This document shows, one piece after another, positions 39,794 to 40,931 of a stretch of DNA of 40,931 nucleotides. A program made the position numbers and the translations under genes. The stretch is from Burkholderiales bacterium (GTDB lineage: Bacteria > Pseudomonadota > Gammaproteobacteria > Burkholderiales > Burkholderiaceae_C): positions 1-40,931 of the forward strand of contig JACRAZ010000053.1 of assembly GCA_016213205.1 (NCBI GenBank). Direction: 5' to 3'. The notes beneath the pieces were generated by a model. The model did no database searches. It saw only the letters and a list, made by a program, of their open reading frames with translations, and was not told the DNA's origin. Positions within the stretch are counted from its first letter, which is position 1, and each line of letters begins with the position of its first letter.

Positions 39794-40699
39794 ATGAAAT
39801 CCCAAGCCTGGCGCCACGCCGCCGCCGCCTACCCTTTCCACACCGAGCTGTGGCCGCGCCTGACCGACGTGGACACGCTGCAGCACCTGAACAACGTGGC
39901 CCTGGTGGGCCTGCACGGCGAGGCCTGCCAGCGCTGGCAGCGCACGGTGCTGGGCGAGCAGGTGTGGCTGGGCGCCGACCCGGTGCTGCGCAACCGCCGC
40001 CTGGCCACCGATTACCTGGCCGAAAGCCACTACCCCGCGCCGCTGGATGCCGGCGTGCGCCTGCTCGAGGCCGGCCCGCAGGGCTTCGTGCTCGCGGTGG
40101 CGCTGTTCCAGCACGGCCGCTGCGTGGGCCTGCACGAGGCCGAGGTGGCGGCCATGCGCGGCGGCGAGTTCTGCGAGCTGCCGCTGGTGATGCAGCACAC
40201 GCTGAAGGAGACCCTGGCCGCGCAGCCGCCGGTGCCCACCGACGTGGCCGCTTCCACGCTCGATTCACTGGGCATCGACAGCGTGGCACCGCTGTCGGCC
40301 TACCCCTACAGCTTCAAGCTGCAGGCCCGTTACGGCGACCGCGACCTGCACGATGCCACCAGCGACATCGCCGCCTCGCGCTATGCCGAGCAGGCGCGTG
40401 CCGGCATGCTCCACCGCATCATGGGCACGCTGCCGCGCGAGCAGCGTGTGGGCGTGCTGGTGGGCCAGGTGCGCATGCACTTCCTGCACCGCGGCTCACC
40501 CACACTGAAGTTCGAGGTGGCCACCGCGGTGGAGCGCATCGGCGCCCGCTCGCTGGCGCTGCGCACCGCCCTGTTCGACGACAAGGGCTGCCAGGCCATC
40601 GCCCACACCGTGCTGGTGGCGGTGGACCCACGCGCCCGGCGGCCGACGCCGCTGCCGGAGGCGCTGCGGGGGGTGATGCAGTCTTTGATGCTGAAGTGA
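39794..40699 (+). CDS. Double-hotdog acyl-CoA thioesterase
   Basis: A 301-residue protein with two hotdog-fold modules. The first (about 10-140) has RLTDVDTLQHLNNVALVGLH, the Asp and HxNN pattern of 4-hydroxybenzoyl-CoA-type thioesterases. The second (about 165-290) has ARYGDRDLHDATSDIAASRY with a changed active-site pattern, so it may be structural. Expected activity: hydrolysis of an acyl-CoA to free acid and CoA, perhaps relieving CoA trapping during beta-oxidation. It is separated from the dehydrogenase pair by 81 bp and appears to have its own promoter. Confidence 0.8.
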   Translation: MKSQAWRHAAAAYPFHTELWPRLTDVDTLQHLNNVALVGLHGEACQRWQRTVLGEQVWLGADPVLRNRRLATDYLAESHYPAPLDAGVRLLEAGPQGFVLAVALFQHGRCVGLHEAEVAAMRGGEFCELPLVMQHTLKETLAAQPPVPTDVAASTLDSLGIDSVAPLSAYPYSFKLQARYGDRDLHDATSDIAASRYAEQARAGMLHRIMGTLPREQRVGVLVGQVRMHFLHRGSPTLKFEVATAVERIGARSLALRTALFDDKGCQAIAHTVLVAVDPRARRPTPLPEALRGVMQSLMLK

Positions 40700-40790
40700 T
40701 TTGCGCTTGGTGCGGTGATGCGTGCGCGGTGCGGCGCGCCCGCAGACCCAGGGGCTCTCCTGCTCGGTGGTGGCATGCGGCCCTTCGAAC

Positions 40791-40931
40791 GCCACCGTGG
40801 TTCGCAAAGGCGTGGGCGCTCAGCCTGCGGCGCGCGTTCGCAGGCGCCGGTCTTGGGCGGTTCGGGGGGCGGCGTGCCCGCAGGGCACGCTTCGTAAACT
40901 GACTCGCTGGCGCTGTGCGCAGCCCGCGCAG
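40791..40931 (+). repeat. Copy of the 10.7-kb mosaic repeat, cut by the window edge
   Basis: 40802-40931 aligns without gaps to 10662-10791, about 117 of 130 bases identical by hand count, with weaker similarity back to 40791. It contains the same GCCTGCG...CGCAGGC stem, the TTCGGGGGGC block, the GCGTGCCC-GCA-GGGCACGC hairpin (40872-40890) and AACTGACTCGCTGGCGCTG. It continues past the right edge. Positions 40700-40790 show no gene. Confidence 0.85.

Overview
The window is very GC-rich DNA with dense, tightly overlapping genes and no rRNA, tRNA, CRISPR or transposase. Gene content and codon style suggest a chromosome of a betaproteobacterium in the Burkholderiales (Rubrivivax/Leptothrix-like). 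This placement is an inference from gene families and composition, not from a marker gene.

Left half (about 0.2-23.3 kb): a phosphorus-acquisition and membrane-lipid-remodelling region. Leftward from 4.9 kb runs phnM-phnC-phnD-phnE-ptxD, a phosphite/phosphonate importer with NAD-dependent phosphite dehydrogenase. Divergent from it is a DUF1045 2H phosphoesterase, then a PlcP-type phospholipase C, a GT28/MGDG-synthase-like glycosyltransferase and a ZntB-like channel in overlapping frames, and an orphan type I solute-binding protein. After a non-coding mosaic repeat come a LysR regulator and, divergent from it, a Ugp-like ABC importer with a GpdQ-like phosphodiesterase and a HAD phosphatase. 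Leftward genes follow: GlpQ-type glycerophosphodiesterase plus a phytase-like esterase, an alpha/beta hydrolase with an M14 peptidase-like protein, and OlsB, which starts ornithine (phosphorus-free) lipid synthesis. Together these genes would import and oxidise reduced phosphorus, strip phosphate from phospholipids and glycerophosphodiesters, and replace phospholipids with glyco- and ornithine lipids. PHO-box-like direct repeats with an 11-bp period, each followed after exactly 10 nt by a -10-like hexamer, precede the DUF1045 gene, plcP, glpQ and olsB. In plcP and olsB the predicted transcript starts at or next to the ATG.

Middle (23.4-27.0 kb): two genes overlapping by 4 bp encode a 653-residue protein with a DUF47/PhoU-like helical C-terminus and a shortened pyruvate phosphate dikinase that keeps the ATP-grasp and phosphohistidine domains but has no PEP/pyruvate domain. 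This pair is my best candidate for an undescribed system.

Right half (27.2-40.7 kb): a beta-oxidation region with acyl-CoA ligase, three acyl-CoA dehydrogenases, an enoyl-CoA hydratase/isomerase, a 3-hydroxyacyl-CoA dehydrogenase-like SDR, a thiolase, an ACAD-associated phosphotransferase with a DUF6285 protein, and a double-hotdog thioesterase. A hybrid histidine kinase on the opposite strand lies inside it. The two fatty-acid transcription units starting at 27.2 and 35.8 kb share a palindromic operator at the same distance from a -10-like element. A 513-bp inverted-repeat element interrupts the first unit.

Non-coding repeats: a mosaic at 10.33-10.93 kb has a further copy running off the right edge (40.79-40.93 kb), with a hairpin whose arms covary between copies. 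Stretches of more than 300 bp without a gene are 10217-11041 (mosaic repeat) and 30665-31213 (inverted-repeat element).
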